Shown one piece after another: positions 12,403 to 24,700 of a DNA stretch of 64,000 bases. Origin of the DNA: Odobenus rosmarus divergens (Eukaryota; Chordata; Mammalia; Carnivora; Odobenidae); contig NW_004450286.1 in the NCBI RefSeq assembly GCF_000321225.1, positions 653,489 through 717,488 on the forward strand, given 5' to 3'. Position numbers and translations under genes: made by a program. Positions within the stretch are counted from its first letter, which is position 1, and every line of letters starts with the position of its first letter. The notes under the pieces are model-generated. The model searched no databases. It was given only the letters and a program-made list of their open reading frames with translations, and was not told the DNA's origin.

Positions 12403-12715
12403 TTCCTCCCTGCCTCCCTGCCTCCCTGGCCCTGTCTCCTGCCTCCCTGCCTCCCTGCCTCCTGCCTCCCTGCCTCCCTGCCTCCTGCCTCCCTGCCTCC
12501 TGCCTCCTGCCTCCCTGCCTCTTGCCTCCTATCTCCCTGCCTCCCTGCCTCCTGCCTCCCTGCCTCCCTGCCTCCCTCCTCCTATCTCCCTGCCTCCCTG
12601 CCTCCCTCCTCCTGCCTCCCTGCCTCTCTGCCTCCTGGCCTCCTGCCTCCCCACCTCCCTGCCTCCCTGGCCCTCTCTTCCTGCCTCCCTGCCTCCTGCC
12701 TCCCTGCCTCCCGGG
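12403..12715 (+). repeat. CCTCCCTG/CCTCCTG pyrimidine minisatellite
   Basis: Roughly 310 bp of tandem 7- and 8-mers (cctccctg and cctcctg). The units alternate irregularly, with occasional cctatct and cctggcc variants. The two strands give long false frames rich in Pro-Pro-Cys-Leu or Gly-Gly-Arg-Arg; these reflect only the repeat. No lattice register is present. Confidence 0.92.
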
Positions 12716-14249
12716 GACAGCTGCTGAGGAGTCCAGCTGGTTGTACCTCTTTCCAGATGCTGTCACCTGGGCAGGGCCGTCGGGCGGGCTGGGAGTAGGG
12801 GGCCCAGGTGTCAGGGCTCAGCAAGGGAGCAGGGAGACACCCCCCACCAGGCCCACAGCACAGAGGTTGGGGCAGTCTGGGCTCCTGGGCATCACCCTGG
12901 CCAGATCCGGGCAGCCTCTAGGGGCCTTTTCCAACCCCTCTGCATCCACATCCGAGGTAGGGAGGAGGGTATAGCAGGGGTTTGCAGGGACTGAATTTTC
13001 AGAGGCCCGATCCAGGGGAACAGAGAGCAGTCTGTCTTACATTCGCCACCTGCCCAGCTGACCAAGCCCGGGCGCTGTTGGCCGTTGGAATAGTTCAGCT
13101 CATCATCCCCCTAACCAAGCCCCACTCCAGCCCTCCCACACCTGGAGAAGCGAGTGGCTTGTCAGGATTACCTAAACGGGAGAGCGATGAGGTTTCAGAG
13201 AACTAAGGGCTGTCCCGGGAGAGACACAGCACTGCCTTGAGAAAGCTCAGGTTAATGGGGGTTGTTTTCCCTTTCTGCCCCCCTCCTGTGCTGTGTGAAC
13301 TTGGATGATTCCCCTCCCCTCTCTGAGCCTCCAGGCCCCACCTATACCAGGAGGGTGGGACCAGAGGATCTGGCTTGGGGGCGGGCGGGGGCAGAGTCCG
13401 GGACTCTCAGGGCTTAGACCACGAACCTAGAGTTTTCCAAAGTGGGCAGCAGGCAGTGGGCTTTCCCAAATTCAGCATCCCAGAAGCCCCAGGAAAAGTA
13501 GGCTGGTTGCAGCCAGGTCCCCCATGGTTGAAGTTTCATTTGAGGTCTTACACCCCAGATCCTGAGCTCCAGCCCTCTCCCTTCCCTCCAGAGCCTGGGC
13601 TGGGGTGGGAGGCTAGTACCTGGAGGGGCTCAGCTCAACCCTGAGCTGTTGCACACCAGGACCCAGGGCCACCACAGTGAGGGGCGATGGAGCTTTGGGG
13701 CTTTGGGGGCTGCTGGAGCCTCCAGAGCAGGGTAGTTGGGCCTTGAGAGTATTTTATTTACCAAGGATTTCATGGGCCACTCCTCAGGGCTGGTGGCAGC
13801 AGTCTCCACCCATAAGCAGGAGCCCAGGAGCCGATAAATTCAAATCACAGGCCCCCACCGCCTCTCCTGACCCCGGATGGACTCCCTGAGCCACCCCCCA
13901 ACGCATGATTTGAGGAAGCCCTGGCTGAGAGCCTCGCCTGCTGATTCCCCCTCCTGACCCCTGCTTCTAGAGCTCAGTCACCTCCTGGAAGAGGCCAGTG
14001 GTGAGAGCCAAGGGGTCTTGCTCTGGGAGGAAGCAGGAAGTGTGCCTTCTTCTTCTTTAAAAACCTAGTAGCGCAGGTGTTAACAGGAAGTGTCTGATTG
14101 CTCCTCTCTGGTCCCTTATAATCTTCCCTGTCTCCTCCTTGAACTCTTCCTCCTCCCTCCCTACCCGGTGAAAGATAGAATCATTCTAATGTAGCTAACT
14201 ATGCCCGTTGTCAGATGGCACACAGGTGGTCAGAGAGAAGAAATCCCTC
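12716..14249. other. Intergenic DNA, nothing recognised
   Basis: Single-copy GC-rich DNA. I see no exon, RNA gene or clear mobile element. Short open frames on the + strand at 13,375-13,890 carry no recognisable domain. Confidence 0.5.
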
Positions 14250-14480
14250 CACCTACCCACCCACACATCACCCATCCATCCACCCATCCATCCACCCACC
14301 CACCCATCCACCTACCCATTCATCCATCTACCCACCCATCCATACATACACCCATCCATCCACCCACCCATCCATCCATCCGTCTACACACACATCCATC
14401 CACCCACTCACATGCCCACCTGCTTACCCACCCATCCATCCATCCATCCACCCATCCATCCATCTATCCATCCAACCATC
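14250..14480 (+). repeat. (CCATCCAC)n tetranucleotide-type repeat
   Basis: About 230 bp of catc and caccc units. It gives three parallel false frames on the + strand rich in His-Pro-Ser-Ile and one false frame on the - strand rich in Trp-Met-Asp-Gly. Natural simple repeat with irregular unit order. Confidence 0.92.
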
Positions 14481-17400
14481 CAGCATGCCTTCTGCCTGTA
14501 CTGTCAGACCAGGAGCCAGGCAGACCAAAAAGGAATCCAACAGCCTCTGTCCCCAGGAAACTCCAGGCCAACTGCCCTGGGGCAGAGTAGGGAGGGCAAG
14601 GCCCCAAGGCACCCAGGCACCAGCACCTATTCTTCCCAAAGAGAAGGATAAAGTCAACCAGTCACCAAGGGTGACTCCAGCAGCCCCAATACCCACCACT
14701 CAAGGGTTATAGAGTGGCCGAGAAGAGGAACCCTCGGATGTCATCTAGGACAAGTCCCGCATTGGACAGGAGGAAAGCATTATGCCAAGTGAAGAGAACA
14801 GTGTGAGTGGAGGTGAGGAGTAGTTAGATAAGCAAGTCAGAGTGCAGTGCCTGAGGGCAGAATGGGGGACAGAATGGCCCAGCTGAAGAGCTGGTGTGCA
14901 GGGCGAACTGGCAGGGGTGGGCAGGATGCTATCACCCACATTCCATCACCAGCTCCTTTCTGGCCTGCACACATGCAGGGGTCACCCCAGACCCACCGCT
15001 CTGCATATCTTCCTCTCTGTCCAGAAGGCCCCTCTCTCGGGCCAGTTGGCTGGCTGTCAATAGACTCAGGCACAACCCCCATTACATCTCCATTGCCCAC
15101 ATTTCTTTCCCTCATTTTTCTTGCTAAGAGAGTTTTTAAAAATGAGTCCCTGAGCTCAGCCCTTTCCAGCCTCGTTAATTTCGTGCCCCACCTCATTTGT
15201 TCGGGGGACCTACTTTCCCCTCGCCCGCTGCCGCCTTCCTCCCGCCAGCTATATTGGGATCTCTGTTCCGTCCTCAGTAACCTTGTGCGCCGCTCAGAGT
15301 TCTGCGGCTGTTTTTCCCTGCCAAGGAACTCTGGACTCGAAGGGACCGCAGAAGGTCATCTGTTCACATCCAACCCCCTCCTCATGCCCGAAACTGGAAT
15401 CCCTTTTCCAGCATCTCTGCCCAAGGTTATCCGGTCCCAGCTGCATTCCTCCAAGGACAGGCTGCATATGGTCCACAAGACAGCCTCGCTGCTGCAGGGC
15501 AGCCTTCCCCGGGCCCAAGTGCTTCCAGAAAGGTGGAAAAGACCTGAGGGAGACACCTTGCCATGGTTCCCTCTGTGTGTTCTGTCCGAGTTCCCCGCAC
15601 AGTACCATCAGCCTCCAAGAGCAGGGCTCATGGCACGCATGTCTTGGGCGTCCCTTGGACCACGTGTTCTTTGGGTACTTTGGAAGTGTAGGACATGTCC
15701 TTTGCTTGCGGTCCTGTCAGTGACGGGACTCTCGAACCTGTCCGCGTGCCTCCAGCGCGGGAAAGTGCTGGCCTAGAAACTTCTTCCCTGTTTCAGTTGA
15801 AAATCCCCATTTCTGGAGCTAACTCTGCCTTCAGGAGTCACCCAGAGCAAGCAGAATTCCTCTTCTGTGGGACAGACCCTCAGATGTTTAAGAACAACCA
15901 TCACATTCCCTCCAAGTTCAAAGTCAGAATTCCTTCAGTCATCCTGCCTCTGGCCTGGGTCTTGTGGCCCAGGCACCCACACTCCTCCCCAGGGGACACA
16001 CGGCAGTTTACCGATGTCCATGCATGGGTGTAGTCCCTCTGGCCATGGTGTGAGCAGAGCTGACAGATGTCACCTGTCACAGCAGCGTGGGCTTGCCCTG
16101 CCGCTCTGGCAGCCCTGCTCTCACTGCTGGTCCCTGCTCCTGTCTCCCCAGGAGAGCCAGGCAGGGAGCAACCTCACCCACTCTGCATCTCAAGTGGACA
16201 AAGCACGCAGCGACGGGGCCCCCGAGAGGTCTACGCCTGGAATCTCCACAGCTGACTTTTCTCTCGCTCCTCGCCCCTGCTGTCGGGCCATGCCCACCTA
16301 CACCTGCTCTCAGCAGGCTCTTCAGCCTCCCGACTGTTACCCTGGGCCCCGTACGGCAGCTGACGCTGCCGGCCATCTCTCTTCGCTTTTATGATGCACA
16401 GCCCTATTCCAATCCTCCAACTCTCGAGGGACTCTTGTCCCAGTCGGCTGCTCAGGCTCCTACTCCACCCCTGCCGTGCAGACCTTCAGTGGATTTGCAC
16501 CCTCAGCCCGCCCCTCCTCACCCCACGCTGGCCCTGACTCATGCCTGCTTTCAAAGTCCCTCCGGGCGGGCAGTCCCCGGTCTACCTTATAGCACCCGCT
16601 GAGCTGTGAACAGGGCTTTCACCACTTTCTGAAGCCCGCCTTCTCCTTCAAGATCAAGCCCCGACTCCTGTCTTCCAGAAAGCGTGGTGCAATATCCCCA
16701 TGTCACTCAGGGTGCCTGCCATACCCATGTCCCCTTGTAGCTACAGAGTGAAACACGGCCCTCCATGGGCAGCCTGGAGCAGATCATGTGACCTGGCTCC
16801 TGGGGTCGGCCCAGTGGGGCGGAGACCATCAGTCAGGGCCCCTTGGGATTTGGGCTGAGGATATGGTGAACTGGAGCAAACATCCAGAACAAGGAGGGTA
16901 AACAGGAAAGCAGAGGCGGAGGCTGTCCTGGGAAATGCGGGAGGGGAGGGGGACGGAGAGACCCCCGAGAGAAGCAGCCCGGAGCTGCTGGCCCCCGGCT
17001 CCACCTGACTTTCCTGCCAGGGAACCCCTCGGATGAACTTCTGGCCTTCATGACTAAATGTTCTGCAGCCCCAGGCAGATGGAAGCCCTTCCCCCTGCAG
17101 GCTCCTAGGCAACGTTTTTGTGTCAGGGTCCTTAACATAGGGAGGCTCAGGGCATCTGAGCTCCCGGGGCGCTGATTCCTTCTACTGACTGAGGGCCGTC
17201 TGAACAGTCCCAGGGCCCCTTGGTGGGGAAAGAGAGCGGAGGAGACAGACAACCTGAGGACACCAGACAGGGGCGTGTGGGTGGGGAGGACCAATCAGCA
17301 CAAGGACTGTTACAAGGTCACGTCCCCTCTCGGGGGACACATGAGGATTACCTGCTTTGGCCCTGAATTCAGGTTCCCTGTCCCCAGGGGCTCCTCCCAG

Positions 17401-17995
17401 CCGACACCGAGTCCTAGCAGTGGGGGCCCTGTCACACTGGCGGTGAGGCTGAGGATCTCTTGGGGGTGTCGAGGCAGGAAAAATACTGAGAAGCGTGGTC
17501 TGACCGGCCTCCATTGTGGACTAAGGAGGAAACCAAGGCCCAGGGAGGGCGGCTGAGGCCAGGGGTGGAGATGGCCAGGCAGGGCAGGCACAGACGCCGG
17601 CTCCTGATGGAGGCTCGATGTTTTGAGCACATCTTGCAGCCTCTCTGGGGAGATCTGGTTTCCTTCCTGGTTTCTGCACGACCTTGGGCCAGTCACCTCC
17701 ACTCCCCCCACCTGGTTTCCTCCTGCATCTTAAAGAGGTCTGAAGCTCAGTGTCAGGGATGTGGAGCTGGAGTGCCCAGCCGCTGCCTGGAACCAGGCTG
17801 TACAGGGGGAGCAGGGCCCGGTGACCTTCCCCAGAGCCAGCGCCCCCTGCACCCCTGCAGGGCTGCTGGGATGAGATGGTGCTGGGGGCCTGGGCTGGAA
17901 GGGTCCGCTCAGACTCCTCACCTACAGGGCACGTGTGCCCGGCTGATATGCCTCCCTGGCCCCCTGCTCCCCAAGGCCTCAGGGGGCACGGGTAT
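14481..17995. other. Intergenic DNA, no gene supported
   Basis: Contains the longest non-repeat open frame outside the lattice (14,847-15,776, + strand). That frame has no recognisable domain, overlaps comparable frames in other phases and on the other strand, and has no splice or promoter context. A MIR-like phrase (ggaccgcagaaggtcatctg) lies near 15,340. No RNA gene is recognised. Confidence 0.5.
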
Positions 17996-18480
17996 TTGTG
18001 TGTGTGCATGATGGTGTGAAAGCATGGGGGACATGAAGGCGGGTGTGGGTATGTGTGAAGCTATGTGTGTGTGTGTGTGTAGATGGAGGTGAATACGGGT
18101 GTGTGAAGGTGTGTGTGTGTGTAGATTGAGGTGAGTATGGGTGTGTGTGTAAATGGAGGCAAGTATGGGTGTGTGAAGGTGTGTGTGTGTGTAGATGGAG
18201 GTGAGTACAGGCGTGTGAAGGTGTGTGTGTGTGTGTGCAGATGGAGGTGAGTACAGGTGTGTGAAGGTGTGTGTGTGTAGATGGAGGTGAGTACGGGTGT
18301 GTGAAGGTGTGTGTGTGTGTAGATGGAGGTGAGTACGGGTGTGTGAAGGTGTGTGTGTGTGTAGATGGAGGTGAGTACGTGTGTGTGTGTGTATATGTGT
18401 GTAGATTGTGTGAAGGTGTGTGTGTGTGTAGATGGAGGTGAGTACGGGTGTGTGTGTGTGTGTGTGTGTGTAGATGGAGG
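17996..18480 (+). repeat. TG-rich minisatellite, roughly 40-bp unit
   Basis: Tandem units alternate a gtgtgtgaag element, a longer (GT)n run and an agatggaggtgagtac element. Unit length varies because the GT runs vary, so it is a natural imperfect minisatellite and most GT runs are off the lattice (for example, the run beginning at 18,379 misses the grid by one base). The artificial lattice becomes visible inside or just after it, from about 18,416-18,452. The reverse strand gives a His-Thr false frame. Confidence 0.85.
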
Positions 18481-18703
18481 TGAGTACGTGTGTGTGTGTG
18501 TATATGTGTGTAGATGGATGTGAGTGTGTGTGTGTGTGTAAATGGAGGCAACTATGGGTGTGTGTGTGTGTGTGTGTGTGCATGGATGAAGATGTGTGTG
18601 TGTGTGTGTGGGTGTGTGTATGGGGGGGTGAGTGTGTGTGTGTGTGTCTGAATGTGGGTGTGCGTGTGTGTGTGTGTGTGTGGAAACCGTGAGGGAATGT
18701 GTC

Positions 18704-21700
18704 GTGTGTGTGTGTGTGCCCTACAAAGAGCAAAGTGGGGTGTGTGTGTGTGTGTGAGCTGAGCGAGAACTAGTCGTGTGTGTGTGTGTCCGTGTGAAGA
18801 ATCGGCCACCGGTGTGTGTGTGTGTGTCTGAGCCACACAGCGGATGAGTGTGTGTGTGTGTGGCCGGGGAGGTCACCAAGGCTGTGTGTGTGTGTGTGGT
18901 TGGCCCAAGGTCCGTGTCGGTGTGTGTGTGTGTCCTGAGCTGCCTGGCTCCTAGTGTGTGTGTGTGTGTTCCTCGGACCATCTGCTCCGCGCCCCCCTGC
19001 CCTGCTGAGCGGCCGGCAGCACCCTGGGTGTGTGTGTGTGTCGCCCTGGGACCCCAGGCCTGCGTGTGTGTGTGTGTATGCCTGAAAGGGCCGCTCTGGG
19101 TGTGTGTGTGTGTCTGCCCTCTCCCTGTGAAGAGCGTGTGTGTGTGTGTAGGCTCGCACCTGGGCCTCCCAGTGTGTGTGTGTGTAGCCCTCTCCACCTC
19201 CTCCTTCCAAGGCATGAAGCCAGGGCCCGAGGAAGCAGGGGGTGGCCAAGCACCACCAGGGGCCTGGCAGGGGACAGCCTGACAGACAGCTGGGGCAGGC
19301 CACATGCCGGAAACTGGCCGAGGGCAGGCCCCTGGGCCCTCTGCCCCGCCCGTGTGTGTGTGTGTGGGAGGCTCTTGTCCCCTGCCCGTGTGTGTGTGTG
19401 TCTCTCCCCCACTGCCCCCGTGTGTGTGTGTGTGTGTGCTGAAAGTCCAGAAGTTAATCGTGTGTGTGTGTGTGAAAGCACAGGCTAATGCTCCTATGTC
19501 GGGGGATGATGGATAACCATGGGTGCAATGCGTGTGTGTGTGTGTCTACCCGCATGCCCATTTGACAGTGTGTGTGTGTGTGGCCCAGAGAACGGACTAG
19601 GTGGCCAGGGCCTCTAGCTGGCCTGGCCTATCATCATGGGTGTGTGTGTGTGTAGAGGGTTCCATGTCTGCCCTTGTGTGTGTGTGTGTCTTACAATGCC
19701 AGGGAAGGAGGGTGTGTGTGTGTGTTCTTCCAGCCTTGGTGTTCACTGTGTGTGTGTGTGTCGTGTTAGCTTGGGAGGGGGGAGTGTGTGTGTGTGTCTG
19801 TCCCAGTGTGCCCAGGACTGTGTGTGTGTGTGTACTGAAAGTCCCACATCCCTGGGTGTGTGTGTGTGTCAGGCAAATCGGACAGTTGGTCCCCCTACTC
19901 TAACCAACAGGGGACATCTCCCAGTGCGTGTGTGTGTGTGTGGGCCAGGCTGGAGGGTGGGGAGTGTGTGTGTGTGTCATCAGCTTAACCGCCCTGCCTG
20001 TGTGTGTGTGTGTACCCGCCTCTGCTTGAATGCCCGTGTGTGTGTGTGTCTCACCACCGAGTTAGGTACCTGTGTGTGTGTGTGTGCATCTCCAAGTGCC
20101 AGAAAGTGTGTGTGTGTGTGTGCTGATGGCTGCCTTCCTGTGGGTGTGTGTGTGTGTCATCCCCTTCCCCCCCCACCTTGTGTGTGTGTGTGTGAACACC
20201 CGGAAGACACGTGCCGTGTGTGTGTGTGTTGCCCTTCAGACTCTTGAAAGCGTGTGTGTGTGTGTCTGGGGCATCTTGGGCACGTCTGTGTGTGTGTGTG
20301 TTTTCTAGGCCCTCTTGCTTCATGTGTGTGTGTGTGTCTAATGAGGAGCAGACAGCAGACAGCGGGGTCCACCTCATCACCCCTCTCCCACCATGGTGTG
20401 TGTGTGTGTCTCCCCGGCTTCACGCCCTCTCGTGTGTGTGTGTGTCAGCTGCTCCCCCCGCAATCTCGTGTGTGTGTGTGTCGCCTACTGCATGCCAGCC
20501 CTGGTGTGTGTGTGTGTGATACGCTACCAAATGGGACAAGTGTGTGTGTGTGTCTCACTGGGGCTGCCGGTCTCCGTGTGTGTGTGTGTAGCGCCACGGG
20601 TTGGGGTTTAGGTGTGTGTGTGTGTCCTATGGGGCGCTGTGAGGCTCGTGTGTGTGTGTGTACCTGAGCTGTGTCCAGGCTCCGTGTGTGTGTGTGTTAG
20701 GTGAAGGGGGAAAAGAGGGGTGTGTGTGTGTGTGCAAATCCGCAGCTTGGAGAGCGTGTGTGTGTGTGTAGGGCGCCCTAAGTGCAACGGGGTGTGTGTG
20801 TGTGTGTGGGACCCAGTCTGCGGGAAAGTGTGTGTGTGTGTCCCCATACGGAAAACAGACAATGTGTGTGTGTGTGTATGGAGGCAGGGCAGCGGGGACT
20901 AGCGTCGTCATCCATCTGTCTCTGCTCTCCCAGGCGTGTGTGTGTGTGTGCCCACGCATGGGTAGGGTGGGGTGTGTGTGTGTGTGGGAGGGGACAGGGC
21001 TGTCCTCCCCCAGGCTTCACCTGCTAGTCTGTCACACTCCTGCGTGTGTGTGTGTGTGAGGCAGCCCTCTCCCTCCTGCGTGTGTGTGTGTGTTCCTCCA
21101 CACCGTAAACCTGTCGTGTGTGTGTGTGTGAAAGGCCTGGCCATCAGCCACGTGTGTGTGTGTGTACCTTCTCTCCGGTTGCGTGTGGTGTGTGTGTGTG
21201 TCAGGAGGAGGCAGGAGGCTGGCGTGTGTGTGTGTGTTAAATCTATCAAAGCTAGTTTCGTGTGTGTGTGTGTATTCCTCTGTAAAAAGCCACTCGTGTG
21301 TGTGTGTGTATTACAGAATTCATTTGATGTCGTGTGTGTGTGTGTTGGCCTGGGTAAATCCAGCAGGGTGTGTGTGTGTGTCTCCCAGCTGGGCTCCTGT
21401 CTGGTGTGTGTGTGTGTGGCACCGAGTCATGGTGTCTCAGCCTCTGCCTCCGTGTCTGTGGAATGGGGATACAGGGTGTGTGTGTGTGTCAATGGTACCA
21501 CTGATGCATGTGTGTGTGTGTGTGTCTGGCACAGAGTTAGGCCCCTAGTGTGTGTGTGTGTTGATGATGCATACTGAAGCCTGGTGTGTGTGTGTGTTTG
21601 GGGAAAGGTGATGGGGGCAGTGTGTGTGTGTGTGGGTTTTTAGCTCCTGACTGGCGTGTGTGTGTGTGTCAGGCCCTCCTGCATCACTGGGCACTCTCTG

Positions 21701-24700
21701 GGTGAGGATGCACTGGAAACAACCAGGGTGTGTGTGTGTGTGAAGGATTCTCTTCCTCTTCTCGTGTGTGTGTGTGTAGATCCTCTCCCCATCTAGACTG
21801 TGTGTGTGTGTGTACATCAAGACTATTCTAGCCCTGTGTGTGTGTGTGTCTTAGAAGTTCAAGCAATTCATGTGTGTGTGTGTGTAGATTCCCTGGATCC
21901 TGGGGTAGTGTGTGTGTGTGTGCTGCTTCCAGTTGATTAGTGATGTCTGCCATTGGCCTTAGACCGCGTGAGGTGGCCCGTGTGTGTGTGTGTTGCTTTG
22001 CCAACCTTTCAAGTTGTGTGTGTGTGTGTCTGTAGATGAGGCAGCTGATATTCAAGAAGGGCCTGAGCAATGAAGAAGGGGGGTGATGTGTGTGTGTGTG
22101 TACTGTGTGTTACACGCCAGCCAGTGTGTGTGTGTGTCCTCCCATCGGACCCTCCTGACGTGTGTGTGTGTGTGACAAAAGCTCTGAGGTTAGAGCAGTC
22201 ACTCAGCCAGCTGGTCGAGCTGTGCCTTCCAGTGTGTGTGTGTGTGGATTCCGGGGTCCCAAAGAACGTGTGTGTGTGTGTGACCCGGTCCTTGGAGCAG
22301 AGGGGACCAGACGTTCGATGTGCAGATGCAATGGCGCAGCTGGAGGCCACAGGGACCTCCCAGAGAGGGGATGAATCATTGCAGGGGGGAAGCTTTCCCC
22401 AGCCAGAGTTTGTGTGTGTGTGTGTGAGAGGTAAAACAGAGTAAATTAGTAGTAGTGCCGGAAAAGCCAATCATCCTCCAGTTGTGTGTGTGTGTGTCAC
22501 TTTGCGGGGAGCTTCCACAGTGTGTGTGTGTGTTTGGAGCCGCTGAGAGACCCTGGTGTGTGTGTGTGTGGTGGCTCGGCCTGTCCAGTCTGTGTGTGTG
22601 TGTGTTGAGGCTCAAGGAGGTGATGTGGTGTGTGTGTGTGTCTCATGGGGCCGCAGTGTCAGGGACGTGTTCCCGCACTGCTCAGCTTGTCTTCTGGAGG
22701 TGTGTGTGTGTGTCTCCCCGTTCTTCCTCCTCCTCCCCGTCCCTCCTACTTATGAAGGCCCTGTGTCTGGGGCTTGACACGCGCCACCTCTAACCTTCAC
22801 AAAAGCCGTGTGTGTGTGTGTCTCTCATCAGCCCCATCGCACAGTGTGTGTGTGTGTGGCTCAGAGCAGTTGAGGTGCCGTGTGTGTGTGTGTGACTCCG
22901 AAGCTTGGCCCTCTCGTGTGTGTGTGTGTCAGCACGCATGCTAGCGAGGGGGTGTGTGTGTGTGTGGCACGGCCTGCACGGGACGGCGTGTGTGTGTGTG
23001 TGCGGTCCACGCTTCCAGAAGAAGTGTGTGTGTGTGTTCTCGGCTGGGAGCCTGTTGTCGTGTGTGTGTGTGTCGCCCGTCCCAAGCCAGGGAAGGTGTG
23101 TGTGTGTGTCAATTCCTGGCCCAGGAACACTGTGTGTGTGTGTGTCGTCAGCAGCCGAAAGGGGATAAAGATAAAACATCTCCCTTCTGGGGTCACTGAG
23201 TGAGTGTGTGTGTGTGTCAGGAAGGCGAGCCCGACACGGGTGTGTGTGTGTGTTCCTTCTGTCATCCTTGCGGCTGTGTGTGTGTGTGTCGCAGCACCCA
23301 GTGGGCCCACGGTGTGTGTGTGTGTGAGCATGAGATCCAGCGAATGAGTGTGTGTGTGTGTGAACGCAGCACCTGGCCGTCTGGTGTGTGTGTGTGTAGA
23401 TGGGACAGTGACAACTGCCGTGTGTGTGTGTGTGAAGGCTCGGGAGCCCCGTCCAGTGTGTGTGTGTGTAGGGCACGCTGAGCGCTCCGTAGTGTGTGTG
23501 TGTGTTTTTAAGGGAAGACGTTTACCCGTGTGTGTGTGTGTAGCTAATCGCCTCTCCCTCGTCGGTCTTCACCCCCCTACTCCTGGATGAACCACAGGTG
23601 TGTGTGTGTGTGTTCAAACTCAATCACTTCTGCTGGTGTGTGTGTGTGTGGTGCAGCTGGGTGCGCCGCCCGTGTGTGTGTGTGTGCCGGGCACACACAC
23701 ACACACAGTGTGTGTGTGTGTTAGAGAAAATCAAGGTGGCCTGGTGTGTGTGTGTGTTGCATGTAGTTCTGAGTTTGTCGTGTGTGTGTGTGTCATCGTG
23801 TGTGACACAGATCAAGTGTGTGTGTGTGTTCTGCTGGGCTGGCCAGCCTAAGTGTGTGTGTGTGTGACAGTGGTGTCAGCCTCCTGCCTAACTGCAGCCA
23901 CCGTTCTGCCCCGGGAAGGTCCGGTGTGTGTGTGTGTAGGAAGGGCTCTCCCATGCGTTGTGTGTGTGTGTGTTCCTGTGGCCTCGTGAGAAAGGGTGTG
24001 TGTGTGTGTCCCACAGGCTGGTCTGCTGCATGTGTGTGTGTGTGTGTGTTCTGGGCAGAAGTGGGCTGTGTGTGTGTGTGTTCTCCAAGTCTGGGCCATA
24101 CTCGTGTGTGTGTGTGTATGTCCCCAGAGTCCCTTCAGTGTGTGTGTGTGTGTGCTCTGTGCCAGGCAGAGGGGCGTGTGTGTGTGTGTAGCCCTGCCCT
24201 GTGGGGACTCGGTGTGTGTGTGTGTGGCTGCAGTTGGGCCCAGGGCTGTGTGTGTGTGTGTGGTACTAGAAGGGCATTGAACGGGGACCTGGCCTCATCG
24301 GGCGGCGCGGCATAGCTGAGTGTGTGTGTGTGTGGTGACACGGAGGTGGACGGAGGTGTGTGTGTGTGTTGTGCAGGAAGTGGCCAGGACAGTGTGTGTG
24401 TGTGTCACATTCAAAAAAGGAAAGGAAGTGTGTGTGTGTGTTGCAGAGTCAGCTGCAGGCCCCGTGCGGCGGGCAGGGGCCGAATCTCATCCCAGGTTTG
24501 TGTGTGTGTGTGTCCCTCGGCCCGTCTCTGACCACGTGTGTGTGTGTGTACATTCCCCTTGCAGACCGATTGTGTGTGTGTGTGTCATGGGCGCCGGCTG
24601 CTCCTCCCGGCCTCACCATCCAGCAGGTGCCGTGGGACTGGGAGTCCCCCTTTAGACTTACCTGTGACCCCCCATGTGGCCGTCCCGGCTATACCCACTG

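Noticed and set aside
12116..12766. 216-residue Gly-Arg-Gln-rich reverse-strand frame
   Set aside because: Reverse translation of the CCTCCCTG minisatellite, with low-complexity residues only.
14847..15776. 309-residue + strand open frame outside the lattice
   Set aside because: No recognisable domain, GC-rich context with overlapping frames in other phases, and no splice or promoter context. Most likely a chance frame.
17918..18733. 271-residue reverse-strand His-Thr/Ser-Pro frame
   Set aside because: Produced by the natural TG minisatellite at 17,996-18,480 and the first lattice blocks.
18704..24000. A binary message in filled versus empty slots
   Set aside because: I listed empty slots by hand over the first roughly 145 positions. 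They fall at irregular intervals, mostly singles, and the first filled/empty bits do not read as 8-bit text. No code was seen, but I did not score all 1,266 slots.
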